DNA of 64,000 bases from Fimenecus sp036652055 (GCA_036652055.1 JAVVWP010000001.1:1-64000), one strand, 5' to 3'. Numbered from the stretch's first letter, positions 35,058 to 43,278 are shown. Notes: a model not told the origin generated them from the letters alone. Program-made: numbers and translations.

Positions 35058-35966
35058 ATGAAACATCTATTGAGTTTATTATCAACAACACCAGGCGAGA
35101 TTTCAGAGCTTTTAAATCTTGCCGACCAATTAAAATATGAAAACAAGCACGGAATTTCACACAAACGATTAAAAGGTCAAACGCTTGGAATGATTTTTCA
35201 AAAGTCATCAACAAGAACGAGAGTTTCGTTTGAAACAGGAATATATCAGCTTGGCGGAAATGGCTTATTTTTAAGTTCAAGAGATTTGCAAATCGGGCGA
35301 GGTGAGCCAGTAGAGGACACCGCCAGAGTGCTTTCACGCTATCTTGATGGTATTATGATAAGAACCTTTGAGCAGTCTGAGGTTGAGTCGCTTGCAAAAT
35401 ATGGCACTATTCCTATTATCAATGGGCTTACAGATTTTTGTCACCCTTGCCAAGTCCTTGCGGACCTTATGACAATTCGTGAGTACAAGGGGCATCTTGA
35501 CGGGCTTAATATGTGTTATATAGGCGACGGCAACAATATGGCAAATTCTCTTATTGTTGGTGGTCTTAAAACAGGAATGAATGTTTCGGTGGCTTGCCCA
35601 GATAACTTTGAGCCATCAAAAGAAGTTCTTGATTTTGCAAACAGCTATAAAAACTTTAATCTCTATAAAAATCCAAAAGAAGCGGCAAAAAATGCTGATG
35701 TAATTTTTACAGATGTATGGGCATCGATGGGGCAAGAGGACGAGGCTCAAAAACGCAGAGAGATTTTTGGCGGAGTTTATCAGATTAATAAAGAATTATT
35801 ATTAAATGCAAACAGCGGTTGTATGGTTCAGCATTGCTTGCCTGCACATCGTGGTGAAGAAATAACAGCAGAGGTTTTTGAAAGCCACGCAGATGAGATT
35901 TTTGATGAAGCTGAAAACAGACTTCACGCACAAAAAGCAGTTATGTTAACGCTTATGGAAAGATAA
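35058..35966 (+). CDS. argF: Ornithine carbamoyltransferase
   Basis: The 302-residue enzyme has the carbamoyl-phosphate site SSTRTRVSFE, DFCHPCQVLADL and the ornithine-side loop HCLPAHRGEE. It forms citrulline from ornithine and carbamoyl phosphate. GGGGGAAG precedes the ATG. It is separated from argD by 22 bases and most likely shares its transcript. Confidence 0.95.
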   Translation: MKHLLSLLSTTPGEISELLNLADQLKYENKHGISHKRLKGQTLGMIFQKSSTRTRVSFETGIYQLGGNGLFLSSRDLQIGRGEPVEDTARVLSRYLDGIMIRTFEQSEVESLAKYGTIPIINGLTDFCHPCQVLADLMTIREYKGHLDGLNMCYIGDGNNMANSLIVGGLKTGMNVSVACPDNFEPSKEVLDFANSYKNFNLYKNPKEAAKNADVIFTDVWASMGQEDEAQKRREIFGGVYQINKELLLNANSGCMVQHCLPAHRGEEITAEVFESHADEIFDEAENRLHAQKAVMLTLMER

Positions 35967-35996
35967 TTATTTAGCAAAATGAAAGAAGGCTATCTT

Positions 35997-37106
35997 ATGC
36001 AATATCGTGATTTTGGCAGTACGGGCGAAAAAGTTTCAGCTCTTGGCTTTGGCTGTATGCGACTTCCGACTAATGGAAGTGATAGAAATATAAACGAAGA
36101 TGAGGCAATAAAAATCATTAGGCACGGCATTGATGAGGGCGTTAATTATATTGATACCGCCTTTTTTTATCACGGTGGAAAAAGCGAAGGGCTTGTTGGC
36201 AAGGCGCTTTTAGATGGCTATCGTGAAAAAGTGCTTCTTGCTACAAAGTCACCGTTTGCCGCATTTAAAATCGGATTTGAATTTAATAAAATTCTTAAAA
36301 TGCAGTTAAAGAGGCTTCAAACTGACCACATTGATATGTATATGCTTCACGCAGCAAACCTAAAAGCCTTTAAAAATTCGGCGTTGAAATTAGACCTTAT
36401 TTCTAAAATGGAAAAGGCAAAGGCAGAGGGCAAAATCAGATATATCGGTTTTTCTTTTCATGATGATTATGAGGCGTTTGAAGAAATCTTAAATGCCTAT
36501 CATTGGGATTTTTGTCAAATTCAGCTTAACTATATTGATGTTAATAATCAGGCAGGCATAAAAGGCTTAGAGCTTGCAGCAAAAAAAGGAATTGCAGTAA
36601 TTGTAATGGAACCACTTCTTGGTGGAAAGCTTGCAAATCCAACTGAAAACCTAATAAAAGCATTGCCACAAGGCGTGCCACCTGTTCAATCTGCACTTGA
36701 CTTTATTTGGTCAAGAAAAGAAGTAAGCTTGCTTCTTAGCGGAATGAGCAATAGTGAGCAGGTCGAGCAAAACTTAAAATACGCATCAGAAAGCAGTATC
36801 GGCAAGCTCTCTGATGAAGATTTAGAAAAATTTATAGATGCAAAAAAAGTTTTTGACACAATGGCAAAGGTTTCATGCACAAAATGCTCATATTGTATGC
36901 CTTGCCCCGCTGGTGTTGAAGTGCCTGAAATATTTTCTGCATACAACAAAAGTGCAATCGATGTAAATGATGCCAAAAAGCAATATGCAAAAATCAAAGG
37001 TAGCGCAGAACTCTGTGTTAAGTGTAAAAAATGCGAAGCGGTTTGCCCTCAAAAAATTGAAATTTCAAAAGTATTAGAAGAAGCAAGCGACTTCTTAGGG
37101 AAATAA
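35997..37106 (+). CDS. Aldo/keto reductase with C-terminal 2[4Fe-4S] domain
   Basis: The 369-residue protein starts with the AKR fold (YRDFGSTGEKVSALGFGCMR, then NYIDTAFFYHGGKSE with the catalytic Tyr), and LPPVQSALDFIWS near residue 220. The last 80 residues hold a ferredoxin-like domain, CTKCSYCMPCPAGVEVP and CVKCKKCEAVCPQ. Such proteins are predicted oxidoreductases of unknown substrate. The frame opens six codons earlier, but GAAGG before the ATG at 35997 and the family's usual N-terminus favour this start. It abuts an ECF transporter gene and a DUF1893 gene, suggesting a shared job. Confidence 0.85.
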   Translation: MQYRDFGSTGEKVSALGFGCMRLPTNGSDRNINEDEAIKIIRHGIDEGVNYIDTAFFYHGGKSEGLVGKALLDGYREKVLLATKSPFAAFKIGFEFNKILKMQLKRLQTDHIDMYMLHAANLKAFKNSALKLDLISKMEKAKAEGKIRYIGFSFHDDYEAFEEILNAYHWDFCQIQLNYIDVNNQAGIKGLELAAKKGIAVIVMEPLLGGKLANPTENLIKALPQGVPPVQSALDFIWSRKEVSLLLSGMSNSEQVEQNLKYASESSIGKLSDEDLEKFIDAKKVFDTMAKVSCTKCSYCMPCPAGVEVPEIFSAYNKSAIDVNDAKKQYAKIKGSAELCVKCKKCEAVCPQKIEISKVLEEASDFLGK

Positions 37107-37649
37107 ATGAAAAACATAAAAGCTAAAACAATAACAACAGCAGGAATAATAATAGCACTTGGGGTTCTTATTCCCCAAATATTTCATTTAATAGGCGGAA
37201 AATCACTCGGGAATATGCTACTTCCTATGCATTTACCCATTCTTATAGGCGGATTTATTTTGCCTACAGTGCCAGCAATGCTTTGCGGAATTATTGCCCC
37301 GATTATAAGCTCACTGCTCACAGGGATGCCACCAATGCCGAGGCTTATATTTATGGTTTTTGAGCTTGCCACCTATGGATTTTTCACCTCATTATTTTTC
37401 AAAAAATTAAAGCTTAATGCTATTATAAGCCTTGTTTTATCAATGCTTTGTGGCAGAGCAGTATATTTTTTATCACTCGTTATTGCAATTAATATTTTAG
37501 GAATTAGCATAACAGGAATGATCTCGGCGTGGGCTGCTGTTTTAGCAGCAGTCAGCACAGGAATTATAGGAATAATCGTTCAGATAATAATTATACCAAT
37601 AATAGTAATCGCACTAAAAAAGGCAGGCATAATAAATGACAGAAAATGA
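37107..37649 (+). CDS. ECF transporter substrate-binding (S) component
   Basis: The 180-residue protein has five or six membrane segments and the phrases LLPMHLPILIGGFILP and GIIAPIISSLLTGMPPMPRL, typical of HmpT-like ECF S components. It would capture a vitamin or similar small molecule and use a shared EcfAAT energy module coded elsewhere. Its ATG follows the AKR stop directly, and it overlaps the DUF1893 gene by 14 bases. The substrate cannot be told from the sequence; the neighbours suggest a molecule that is reduced or deaminated inside the cell. Confidence 0.8.
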   Translation: MKNIKAKTITTAGIIIALGVLIPQIFHLIGGKSLGNMLLPMHLPILIGGFILPTVPAMLCGIIAPIISSLLTGMPPMPRLIFMVFELATYGFFTSLFFKKLKLNAIISLVLSMLCGRAVYFLSLVIAINILGISITGMISAWAAVLAAVSTGIIGIIVQIIIIPIIVIALKKAGIINDRK

Positions 37650-38061
37650 TATAAATGAGCTTTCAAAAATGCTCTCGGGCGATATTACCTGCGCTATCAA
37701 GCTTAAAAATGGCAAGACATTATTATCGTCAGAAAAAGGCATTAAGCCTTTAATGATATGGATTTCAGAGAAAGAACCCTTAGAAAATGCAAGGATTGCA
37801 GATAAGGTTATAGGCAGAGCAGCAGCATTTTTAGCAGTTTTTGCAGGCATAAAAAGCGTGTATACAGATTTAATCAGCGAGCCTGCAAGGGAAGTCTTTT
37901 TAAAGTACAATATCGATTTTTACGCAAAAAAAACAGTTTCCAACATCATAAACAGAATGGGAACTGATATTTGCCCTATGGAAAAAGCGGTTTTGAATAT
38001 TGATGACGCACAAAATGCTTTTAAAATCTTAAAAGAAAAAAGCACAGGCATTATAAAATAA
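37636..38061 (+). CDS. DUF1893 family protein
   Basis: The 141-residue protein belongs to the DUF1893 family (Thermotoga TM1506 is the structural example), with a cytidine-deaminase-like fold. Visible family features are GRAAAFLAVFAGIKSVYTDL, EPAREVFLKYNI and GTDICPMEKAVL, which holds a conserved Cys-Pro-Met-Glu. The reaction is unknown. The start lies inside the end of the ECF gene, so the two are co-translated. The set AKR, ECF S component and DUF1893 is, from memory, a recurring arrangement in Clostridia. Confidence 0.8.
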   Translation: MTENDINELSKMLSGDITCAIKLKNGKTLLSSEKGIKPLMIWISEKEPLENARIADKVIGRAAAFLAVFAGIKSVYTDLISEPAREVFLKYNIDFYAKKTVSNIINRMGTDICPMEKAVLNIDDAQNAFKILKEKSTGIIK

Positions 38062-38076
38062 CACCCGTGCTAATAT

Positions 38077-38520
38077 TTAATTTATTGCGTTTTTAGGGTG
38101 GCTAAGAATATAAACATTAAGTGAAAACCAACAAACAAGAGAAATTGCAGAAATGGTTAAGCTTAAAACAAGCAAGAAAAAATTAGATGGGAAAATAAGC
38201 GAATGAATTCCTAATAGTATTATTGAAACGATAGAAATCAGAGGGAACAAATAAAACATTCTGCGAATTGGCTTTTTCAAATTTTTCATTAATATTGAGC
38301 CGATAATCGCAAATATAGCAATCAGAGCTATAACCAAAGGGATACGACTGAGATATGCTTCGCCAACACTGCAAAAGTTAAATACAACAACGAAAATTAT
38401 ATATAATACTCTTGGAAGATTGAAATAATTAAAGTTTAGGGAATTAAACAATATTGACAAGAGTAGCCAAACGAAAAGAACAATTGATGTGATAACAAAA
38501 AAATAATTACGCTTTTTCAT
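38077..38520 (-). CDS. Small membrane protein behind an attenuator-like leader
   Basis: I do not recognise this 147-residue protein. It has four or five membrane segments (about residues 8-26, 38-56, 60-80, 90-108 and 115-137) joined by short basic loops (MKNLKKPIRR), and no catalytic motif. AAAGGAG lies eight bases before the ATG at 38520. The notable point is its long leader, with a consensus promoter at 38704-38732 and mutually exclusive hairpins at 38605-38669, which suggests that its expression is switched by a ligand or by translation. It is convergent with the DUF1893 gene. Confidence 0.6.
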   Translation of the reverse strand: MKKRNYFFVITSIVLFVWLLLSILFNSLNFNYFNLPRVLYIIFVVVFNFCSVGEAYLSRIPLVIALIAIFAIIGSILMKNLKKPIRRMFYLFPLISIVSIILLGIHSLIFPSNFFLLVLSLTISAISLVCWFSLNVYILSHPKNAIN

Positions 38521-38589
38521 AATAAAACTCCTTTAATTAAAAAATTTAGTCATCGAAAGATTAGATGCTGTGCCTATATATAATTGCTT

Positions 38590-38697
38590 TTTAAAAAAAC
38601 AAAGCTGTACCCAATAAAAGAGTACAGTTGATTTTAACCTTGCTATTGCATTACAGCCCGCAACCGTACACATTTGAAAGTCTGAATATTTTATTAT
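38590..38697 (-). ncRNA. Candidate riboswitch or attenuator leader RNA
   Basis: Read on the minus strand, the transcript from the promoter at 38732-38704 first holds GTACGGTTG (38669-38661), then about 30 bases, then CAACTGTAC (38630-38622). These pair as nine base pairs including one G-U. The sequence CTGTACTC (38627-38620), which overlaps the second arm, can instead pair with GGGTACAG (38612-38605) in an 8-bp hairpin with a seven-base loop, followed by CTTTGTTTTTTT (38604-38593). This is the antiterminator/terminator layout. The inner 30 bases (with GCTGTAATGCAATAGC) would be the sensing part. I do not recognise it as a known class. A free small RNA is an alternative. Confidence 0.65.
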
Positions 38698-38703
38698 ATT
38701 TTG

Positions 38704-38732
38704 ATTATAATACAATGAAAATATGTTGTCAA
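38704..38732 (-). promoter_or_regulatory. Consensus promoter of the leader RNA
   Basis: On the minus strand TTGACA (38732-38727), 17 bases, TATAAT (38709-38704): a perfect sigma-A consensus in both boxes and spacing. It fires toward the leader and the small membrane protein, away from the tRNA promoter 44 bases to the right. Confidence 0.85.
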
Positions 38733-38775
38733 GAAAAATTTTTCGCTCAATTTTGGGGCAAATAATAAAAATATG

Positions 38776-38804
38776 TTGACAAGTACCCTCCTTTATATTA
38801 TAAT
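38776..38804 (+). promoter_or_regulatory. Consensus promoter of the tRNA-Met/tRNA-Glu operon
   Basis: TTGACA (38776-38781), 17 bases, TATAAT (38799-38804) matches sigma-A at every position. The tRNA-Met begins 32 bases further on. Confidence 0.88.
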
Positions 38805-38835
38805 ATCAAAGCCGCTAAAGATGACGGCAAAATTT

Positions 38836-38912
38836 GGCGGCATAGCTTAGTTGGCTAGAGCGTCCGGTTCATACCCGGAAGGTCGTAGGTTCAAGTCCCA
38901 CTGCCGCTACCA
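38836..38912 (+). tRNA. tRNA-Met(CAT), elongator type
   Basis: The 77-base gene begins GGCGGCATAGCTTAG and ends TGCCGCTACCA with CCA encoded. Acceptor arms pair with one terminal G-U. The anticodon CAT lies at 38870-38872. Both ends closely resemble elongator tRNA-Met of Bacillus, but a tRNA-Ile(CAT) read by lysidine cannot be fully excluded by eye. Confidence 0.93.
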
Positions 38913-38963
38913 TTTTCAGGTAAGGACTTTTATTTAAAACAATGCTCTTTGCCTGACTTATAT

Positions 38964-39038
38964 GGCCCGGTGGTCAAGCGGTTAAGACACCGCCCTTTCA
39001 CGGCGGTATCACGAGTTCAATTCTCGTCCGGGTCACCA
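38964..39038 (+). tRNA. tRNA-Glu(TTC)
   Basis: The 75-base gene runs from GGCCCGGTGGTCAAG to CCGGGTCACCA. The anticodon loop reads CTTTCAC with TTC, the T arm is CGAGTTCAATTCTCG, and CCA is encoded. It follows tRNA-Met by 51 bases on the same transcript. Confidence 0.95.
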
Positions 39039-39059
39039 CAATAGCCCCTGTTGGGCAAT

Positions 39060-39149
39060 GAAGAATGAATAATGAAAAATGAAGAATAAACGCTGAGCTG
39101 AAACATTGCGACGCATTTTGTACTTTTCATTTTCCAGTTTTCATTCTTC
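39060..39149. repeat. MITE-like inverted repeat between tRNA-Glu and azlC
   Basis: GAAGAATGAATAATGAAAAA (39060-39079, continuing TGAA to 39083) is inverted at 39126-39149 as TTCATTTTCCAGTTTTCATT followed by CTTC. The 24-base arms match except for a short central block. The 42 bases between them carry no gene. A T-rich run after the right arm could also help end the tRNA transcript. Confidence 0.5.
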
Positions 39150-39193
39150 TTTTTTAATTTATAAAGAAAAATAATATATACGAGTGATTTAAT

Positions 39194-39919
39194 ATGCAAA
39201 AAAGCAAATGTATAAATTCATTTAAAACAGGTTTTACTGACGGAATGCCAATTGCACTTGGCTATCTTTCGGTTTCATTTACTTTTGGAATGATGGCGGT
39301 TTCGGCAGGGCTTCCCGTATCATTTGCTGTTGCAATTTCAATGACAAATCTCACCTCGGCAGGTCAGTTTGCAGGGCTTTCGCTAATAGCTGCATCAGGC
39401 TCAATGATTGAAATGGCACTAACACAGCTTGTTATTAATCTTAGGTATGCACTGATGTCAGTATCGCTTTCTCAAAAGCTTGATAAGTCTGTTACGCTTT
39501 TAGACAGGCTACTTATAGCTTTTGGAAACACAGATGAGGTCTTTGCAGTTGCAATGGGTAAAAAGGGTGAGGTTGGTAAAAAATATATGTGTGGTCTTAT
39601 TTTATCACCGTATATCGGCTGGAGTGTTGGCACATTAATCGGTGCTGCTTTTAGCTCTTTTCTTCCTCAGAGTATTCGCTCTGCACTTTCGATTGCAATT
39701 TATGGTATGTTTCTTGCAATTTTTATTCCACCAATGAAAAAGTCCAAAACAGTTGGAATAGTTGTCGTGCTGTCGGCACTTCTTTCGTGTGGATTTACCT
39801 ATATTCCTTATATAAACAAAATATCCTCAGGATTTGTTATAATCATTTGTGCTATTGTTGCGGCAGGTGTCGGAGCTATTATTCACCCGATTGACGATGA
39901 AAAAATGGAGGGCGCATAA
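39194..39919 (+). CDS. azlC: AzlC-type branched-chain amino acid exporter subunit
   Basis: The 241-residue membrane protein begins with FKTGFTDGMPIALGYLSVSF, the AzlC signature, and has about seven membrane segments, with FGNTDEVFAVA in the middle. With AzlD it forms a two-part exporter (BrnFE/AzlCD) for branched-chain amino acids or their analogues. No ribosome site stronger than ATTTA lies before the ATG, so translation may be weak. Its stop overlaps the azlD start (TAATG). Confidence 0.9.
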   Translation: MQKSKCINSFKTGFTDGMPIALGYLSVSFTFGMMAVSAGLPVSFAVAISMTNLTSAGQFAGLSLIAASGSMIEMALTQLVINLRYALMSVSLSQKLDKSVTLLDRLLIAFGNTDEVFAVAMGKKGEVGKKYMCGLILSPYIGWSVGTLIGAAFSSFLPQSIRSALSIAIYGMFLAIFIPPMKKSKTVGIVVVLSALLSCGFTYIPYINKISSGFVIIICAIVAAGVGAIIHPIDDEKMEGA

Positions 39920-40233
39920 TGGAAAATATTCAGCTAATCTGTTGCAATATGGCAGTTATGGCAATTGTAACTTATTTAATCAGAATGCTACCGCTTGTCA
40001 TTTTCAGAAAAAAGATAGAAAACAAATTTATAAAATCTTTTCTCCATTATATTCCTTATGCAGTTTTGGCAGCAATGACCTTCCCTGCAATATTCACCTC
40101 AACTGGTAGTGTTTACTCAGCTATTTCTGGGCTTTTGGTTGCACTCCTGCTTGCTTTTTTTGAAAAAGGACTTGTCACCGTTGCTGTTTTTTCTTGCATT
40201 GCAGTTTTTATAACAGAAATGATTATGAGGTAA
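39919..40233 (+). CDS. azlD: AzlD-type branched-chain amino acid exporter subunit
   Basis: The 104-residue protein has four membrane segments and TYLIRMLPLVIFRKKI followed by FLHYIPYAVLAAMTFPAIF, which are AzlD family phrases. It is the small partner of AzlC, with which it overlaps by one base. The family usually has a length of 100-110 residues, so the gene is complete. Confidence 0.9.
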   Translation: MENIQLICCNMAVMAIVTYLIRMLPLVIFRKKIENKFIKSFLHYIPYAVLAAMTFPAIFTSTGSVYSAISGLLVALLLAFFEKGLVTVAVFSCIAVFITEMIMR

Positions 40234-40236
40234 ATT

Positions 40237-40815
40237 ATGACTAATATCAGAAAAATGATGAAAAAGGACATAGAGCGGGTTGAAATGATTTGCCTTGCGA
40301 CTGCCGACGAGCATTGCAACAGCAGTCATAAAATGCGTGAAAACACTCTTAATATGTATTGCAGATATTACACGAGAGCAGAAATAGAAAACTGCTTTGT
40401 TTTAACTGACGAAAACGATAATGCACTCGGATATGTGCTGTGTGCAATTGACTATGATAAATATAAAAAAGATTTTATTAAGCACGAATTAAAAGCGATA
40501 AGAAAAATCGACTTAGGCAGGGCAATATCGGCAAGGTTTGAAGTGGCACTTCAAAAAAGGTATAAAGATAAGTTTAATGCACATCTTCATATTGATATTT
40601 TAAAAGATTATCAAGGCTGTGGCGGTGGAACGAGGCTAATATCGGCACTGCTTTCAAATTTAAAAGAAAAAAACATAAATGGCGTAATGCTTACAGTGGG
40701 TAAAGAAAACAAAAAAGCAATTGCTTTTTATAAAAAACAAGGATTTAAAGTTATTAAAAATTTGGGCGGGGCAATTGTTATGGGAAATAGTACAGATAAG
40801 TACACATTTAGTTGA
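40237..40815 (+). CDS. GNAT-family N-acetyltransferase
   Basis: The 192-residue protein has the acetyl-CoA loop in DYQGCGGGTRLISALLSNL (Q/R-x-x-G-x-G/A type) and the C-terminal AIAFYKKQGFKVI. It begins NIRKMMKKDIERVEMICLA, a usual GNAT opening. The target is unknown; it could be a small molecule, an antibiotic or a protein. It starts three bases after azlD and is probably on the same transcript. A good promoter for the next gene overlaps its final codons. Confidence 0.85.
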   Translation: MTNIRKMMKKDIERVEMICLATADEHCNSSHKMRENTLNMYCRYYTRAEIENCFVLTDENDNALGYVLCAIDYDKYKKDFIKHELKAIRKIDLGRAISARFEVALQKRYKDKFNAHLHIDILKDYQGCGGGTRLISALLSNLKEKNINGVMLTVGKENKKAIAFYKKQGFKVIKNLGGAIVMGNSTDKYTFS

Positions 40816-40840
40816 CAGCCATTAGTCCCTGTGATAAAAT
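40812..40840 (+). promoter_or_regulatory. Promoter of lemA and the DUF2207 gene
   Basis: TTGACA (40812-40817), 17 bases, TAAAAT (40835-40840) with an extended TGA before the -10. The lemA start lies 67 bases downstream. Confidence 0.75.
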
Positions 40841-40907
40841 GTTTTTAACATAAAAAAGAGGCGATAAAAAGCTTTAGTTTTTATAATATTTTTTGGAGAT
40901 GACAATT

Positions 40908-41456
40908 ATGCCTTATATTATTGCAATAGTAGTCGTAGTCGTTCTTTTAGTAATTTGGGTTATATCAGTTCAACGCTCACTTGCAGTGCTTGATGAAAAT
41001 ATCAACAATGCAATGTCACAAATCGGAGTTCAGCTTTCGTCAAGGTTTGATGCATTAACAGCTCTTTTAGACCTTACAAAAGGCTACGCTGAGCATGAAT
41101 ATAAAACAATTTCTGATGTTATTAAAGAGCGTCGCTCAATCGTTTCAAGCAGTACGCCAAGCGAGGTTGAAGCACAAGAAAACATCATAACTGACGCTAT
41201 GAGCAGAATTATGGCTATTGCTGAAAATTATCCTGACCTTAAAGCTAATCAACAATATGCAATCACAATGGATAGTGTCAATAAATATGAAACTGCGGTT
41301 AGGCAAAGCAGACTTGTTTATAATGATTCTGTTACAAAGCTTAATCGTAAAATTCGTATGTTCCCAGCTTCACTTATCGCAGGAATGGTTGGCTTTAAAA
41401 GCCGTGACTATTTAGAAGCAGTTAATGGCAAGGAAGATATGCCAAGTATGAAATAG
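40908..41456 (+). CDS. LemA family membrane protein
   Basis: The 182-residue protein has a single N-terminal membrane segment (residues about 4-22), then a long helical domain containing NNAMSQIGVQLSSRFDALTALLDL, YETAVRQSRLVYNDSV and MFPASLIAGMVGF, all LemA marks. The function of the family is not settled; it is exposed on the outer face of the membrane in most models. The frame is open five codons earlier, but GGAG before the ATG at 40908 fixes the start. It is paired with a DUF2207 protein, a very common arrangement. Confidence 0.88.
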   Translation: MPYIIAIVVVVVLLVIWVISVQRSLAVLDENINNAMSQIGVQLSSRFDALTALLDLTKGYAEHEYKTISDVIKERRSIVSSSTPSEVEAQENIITDAMSRIMAIAENYPDLKANQQYAITMDSVNKYETAVRQSRLVYNDSVTKLNRKIRMFPASLIAGMVGFKSRDYLEAVNGKEDMPSMK

Positions 41457-41480
41457 AAAAGTATTTGTAGGGGGAAACTA

Positions 41481-43154
41481 ATGAAAAAGCGAATATCAAT
41501 ATTCTTATGCCTTTTTACAGTCATAATTATGTCTTTTAGCATTCAAGTTTTTGCAAAAAACAATGTTTCAAATATTGATATTGATGTTGCCCTTAATAAT
41601 GATGGCTCTGCGGTGATTACTCAAAAATGGAGTGGAGATTTTAAAGAGGGAACAGAATGTTATATTCCAATGCAAAATTTAGGTAGCATTGAAATAAAAG
41701 ACTTTAGTGTTAGTGGAAAATCAGGCAAATATCAAAATATAGGCAAGTGGAATGTTGATGCAAGCTTTAGCGAAAAAGCAAACAAATGTGGAATAAACAA
41801 GATAGATGGTGGCTATGAGCTTTGTTTTGGCATAAGCGAATATGGTCAAAACAGCTATACATTTCAATATACGCTTACTAAATTGCTGTCGAGTTATGAT
41901 AGTTCTGACGGCTTTAATTTCCAATTTGTAAATAGTGGAATGGGAACGCTTCCAACGGATGCAACGGTTAAAATAAGAAAGGCTGATAATGCCCCTTTAA
42001 ATGATGACAATACAAATATTTGGGCTTTTGGCTTTGATGGCGATATACTTTTTGCGAATGATGGAACAATTAATGCTAAAACAAAAAAGCCACTTTCTTC
42101 AAGTTCTGAAAGCGTCATAATTATGATTGAAACCAATAAGGGCGTTTTCACACCATCAAATAGCAAAAGCGGAAGTTTTGAAAAAGTCAAAGAAAGAGCT
42201 TTTGAGGGCAGTGACTACGGCAACCGTGAAAAAAGTGGCAATAACATTATTCCAATATTACTGGTGAGTTTAGTAATATTGGGCTTTGGAGCGACTGCAT
42301 TTACATATATCAGAAAGCGTCTTGCTATTAAAAAAATGTATAAAGACGCAGGATATTGCAGAGATATTCCAATTGGTGGCAACATAGAAGCTGTTTATAA
42401 AATGGCTCTTGATTTTCATCAAAATGAGGAAGAAGATTCCATAATAACGGCATCTTTCCTTAAAATGATTATGGACGGAAATTTAGAGCCACTCACTGAA
42501 ATTAAAACAACATTTTTAGGTAATGAAAAAGAAAGTATTTCTTTAAAAATAATAAGCGAACCGATAAATCCAACGCCTACAATAAGAAATCTTTTCCATT
42601 TGCTTTCTAAAGCGAGTGGAAGCGATGGGATTTTACAAGAAAAAGAGCTTGCAAAGTATTGTGAAATTAATTATGAGGCAACAACAGAAATTACTGAAAA
42701 TGCTAAAGTGTCGGGCGAAATAACGCTTGGGGATTTAGGCTGTTATAATGGAAAATCAGGCGTTAGAGGGCTTACCGAAAAAGGAAAAGAGCTTTTAAAT
42801 GAGATAATGGGATTTAAAAAATATCTTTTAGATTTTTCATTAATAGGTGAGCGTGGAGTTAAAGAGGCAGTTATTTGGCAAGACTATCTTGTTTTTGCAA
42901 GCGTTTTAGGTATTGCTGACAAGGCACTTGAAGAACTCAAAAAACTCTATCCTGAAAACTTTGATGCAATGATGCCTTATCCTTATGACACAATGATGAC
43001 TTATATTTATATCTCAAACAGATATAATAATGTTTCATATAGAGCAGCAGCACAGGCGGCACAGGTGGCAAGAACCGCAGGAAGCGGTGGCGGTGCATCG
43101 TTTGGCGGCGGCGGAGGTTTTTCAGGTGGCGGAATGGGCGGCGGAACGAGATAG
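41481..43154 (+). CDS. DUF2207 membrane protein with Gly-rich tail
   Basis: The 557-residue protein has a signal peptide (residues 1-25, ending in VFAK), an extracellular domain that opens with NIDIDVALNNDGSAVITQKW, a membrane helix near residue 260 (IIPILLVSLVILGFGATAF), and a cytoplasmic region with winged-helix-like segments (LLNEIMGFKKYL). It ends with a flexible tail rich in Gly (GGGASFGGGGGFSGGGMG). DUF2207 proteins usually stand beside LemA, as here, and their role is unknown, perhaps in envelope stress. GGGGG precedes the ATG. Confidence 0.85.
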   Translation: MKKRISIFLCLFTVIIMSFSIQVFAKNNVSNIDIDVALNNDGSAVITQKWSGDFKEGTECYIPMQNLGSIEIKDFSVSGKSGKYQNIGKWNVDASFSEKANKCGINKIDGGYELCFGISEYGQNSYTFQYTLTKLLSSYDSSDGFNFQFVNSGMGTLPTDATVKIRKADNAPLNDDNTNIWAFGFDGDILFANDGTINAKTKKPLSSSSESVIIMIETNKGVFTPSNSKSGSFEKVKERAFEGSDYGNREKSGNNIIPILLVSLVILGFGATAFTYIRKRLAIKKMYKDAGYCRDIPIGGNIEAVYKMALDFHQNEEEDSIITASFLKMIMDGNLEPLTEIKTTFLGNEKESISLKIISEPINPTPTIRNLFHLLSKASGSDGILQEKELAKYCEINYEATTEITENAKVSGEITLGDLGCYNGKSGVRGLTEKGKELLNEIMGFKKYLLDFSLIGERGVKEAVIWQDYLVFASVLGIADKALEELKKLYPENFDAMMPYPYDTMMTYIYISNRYNNVSYRAAAQAAQVARTAGSGGGASFGGGGGFSGGGMGGGTR

Positions 43155-43278
43155 CAAATATTGAAAATAAATTTCATTCGGCAAAAAAGCCTTTAGTAGC
43201 AATAATGGATATATAAAGTTACTGCACATTTTGTTTAAACCGTAATAATATTTAGCAAAACATTAAGAATTTGGAGAT

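Noticed and set aside
37614..37910. A 98-codon frame antisense to the ECF and DUF1893 genes
   Set aside because: It lies over two well-supported genes on the other strand and has low-complexity composition.
38040..38071. Possible terminator between the DUF1893 gene and the small membrane-protein gene (AGCAC / GTGCT)
   Set aside because: The stem is only five bases with mismatches and a long loop, and there is no T-run.
38533..38715. A 60-codon frame over the leader RNA, which could be a leader peptide
   Set aside because: No ribosome site stands before its possible starts, and it runs through the terminator stem and T-run. A shorter leader peptide is not excluded, but nothing supports it.
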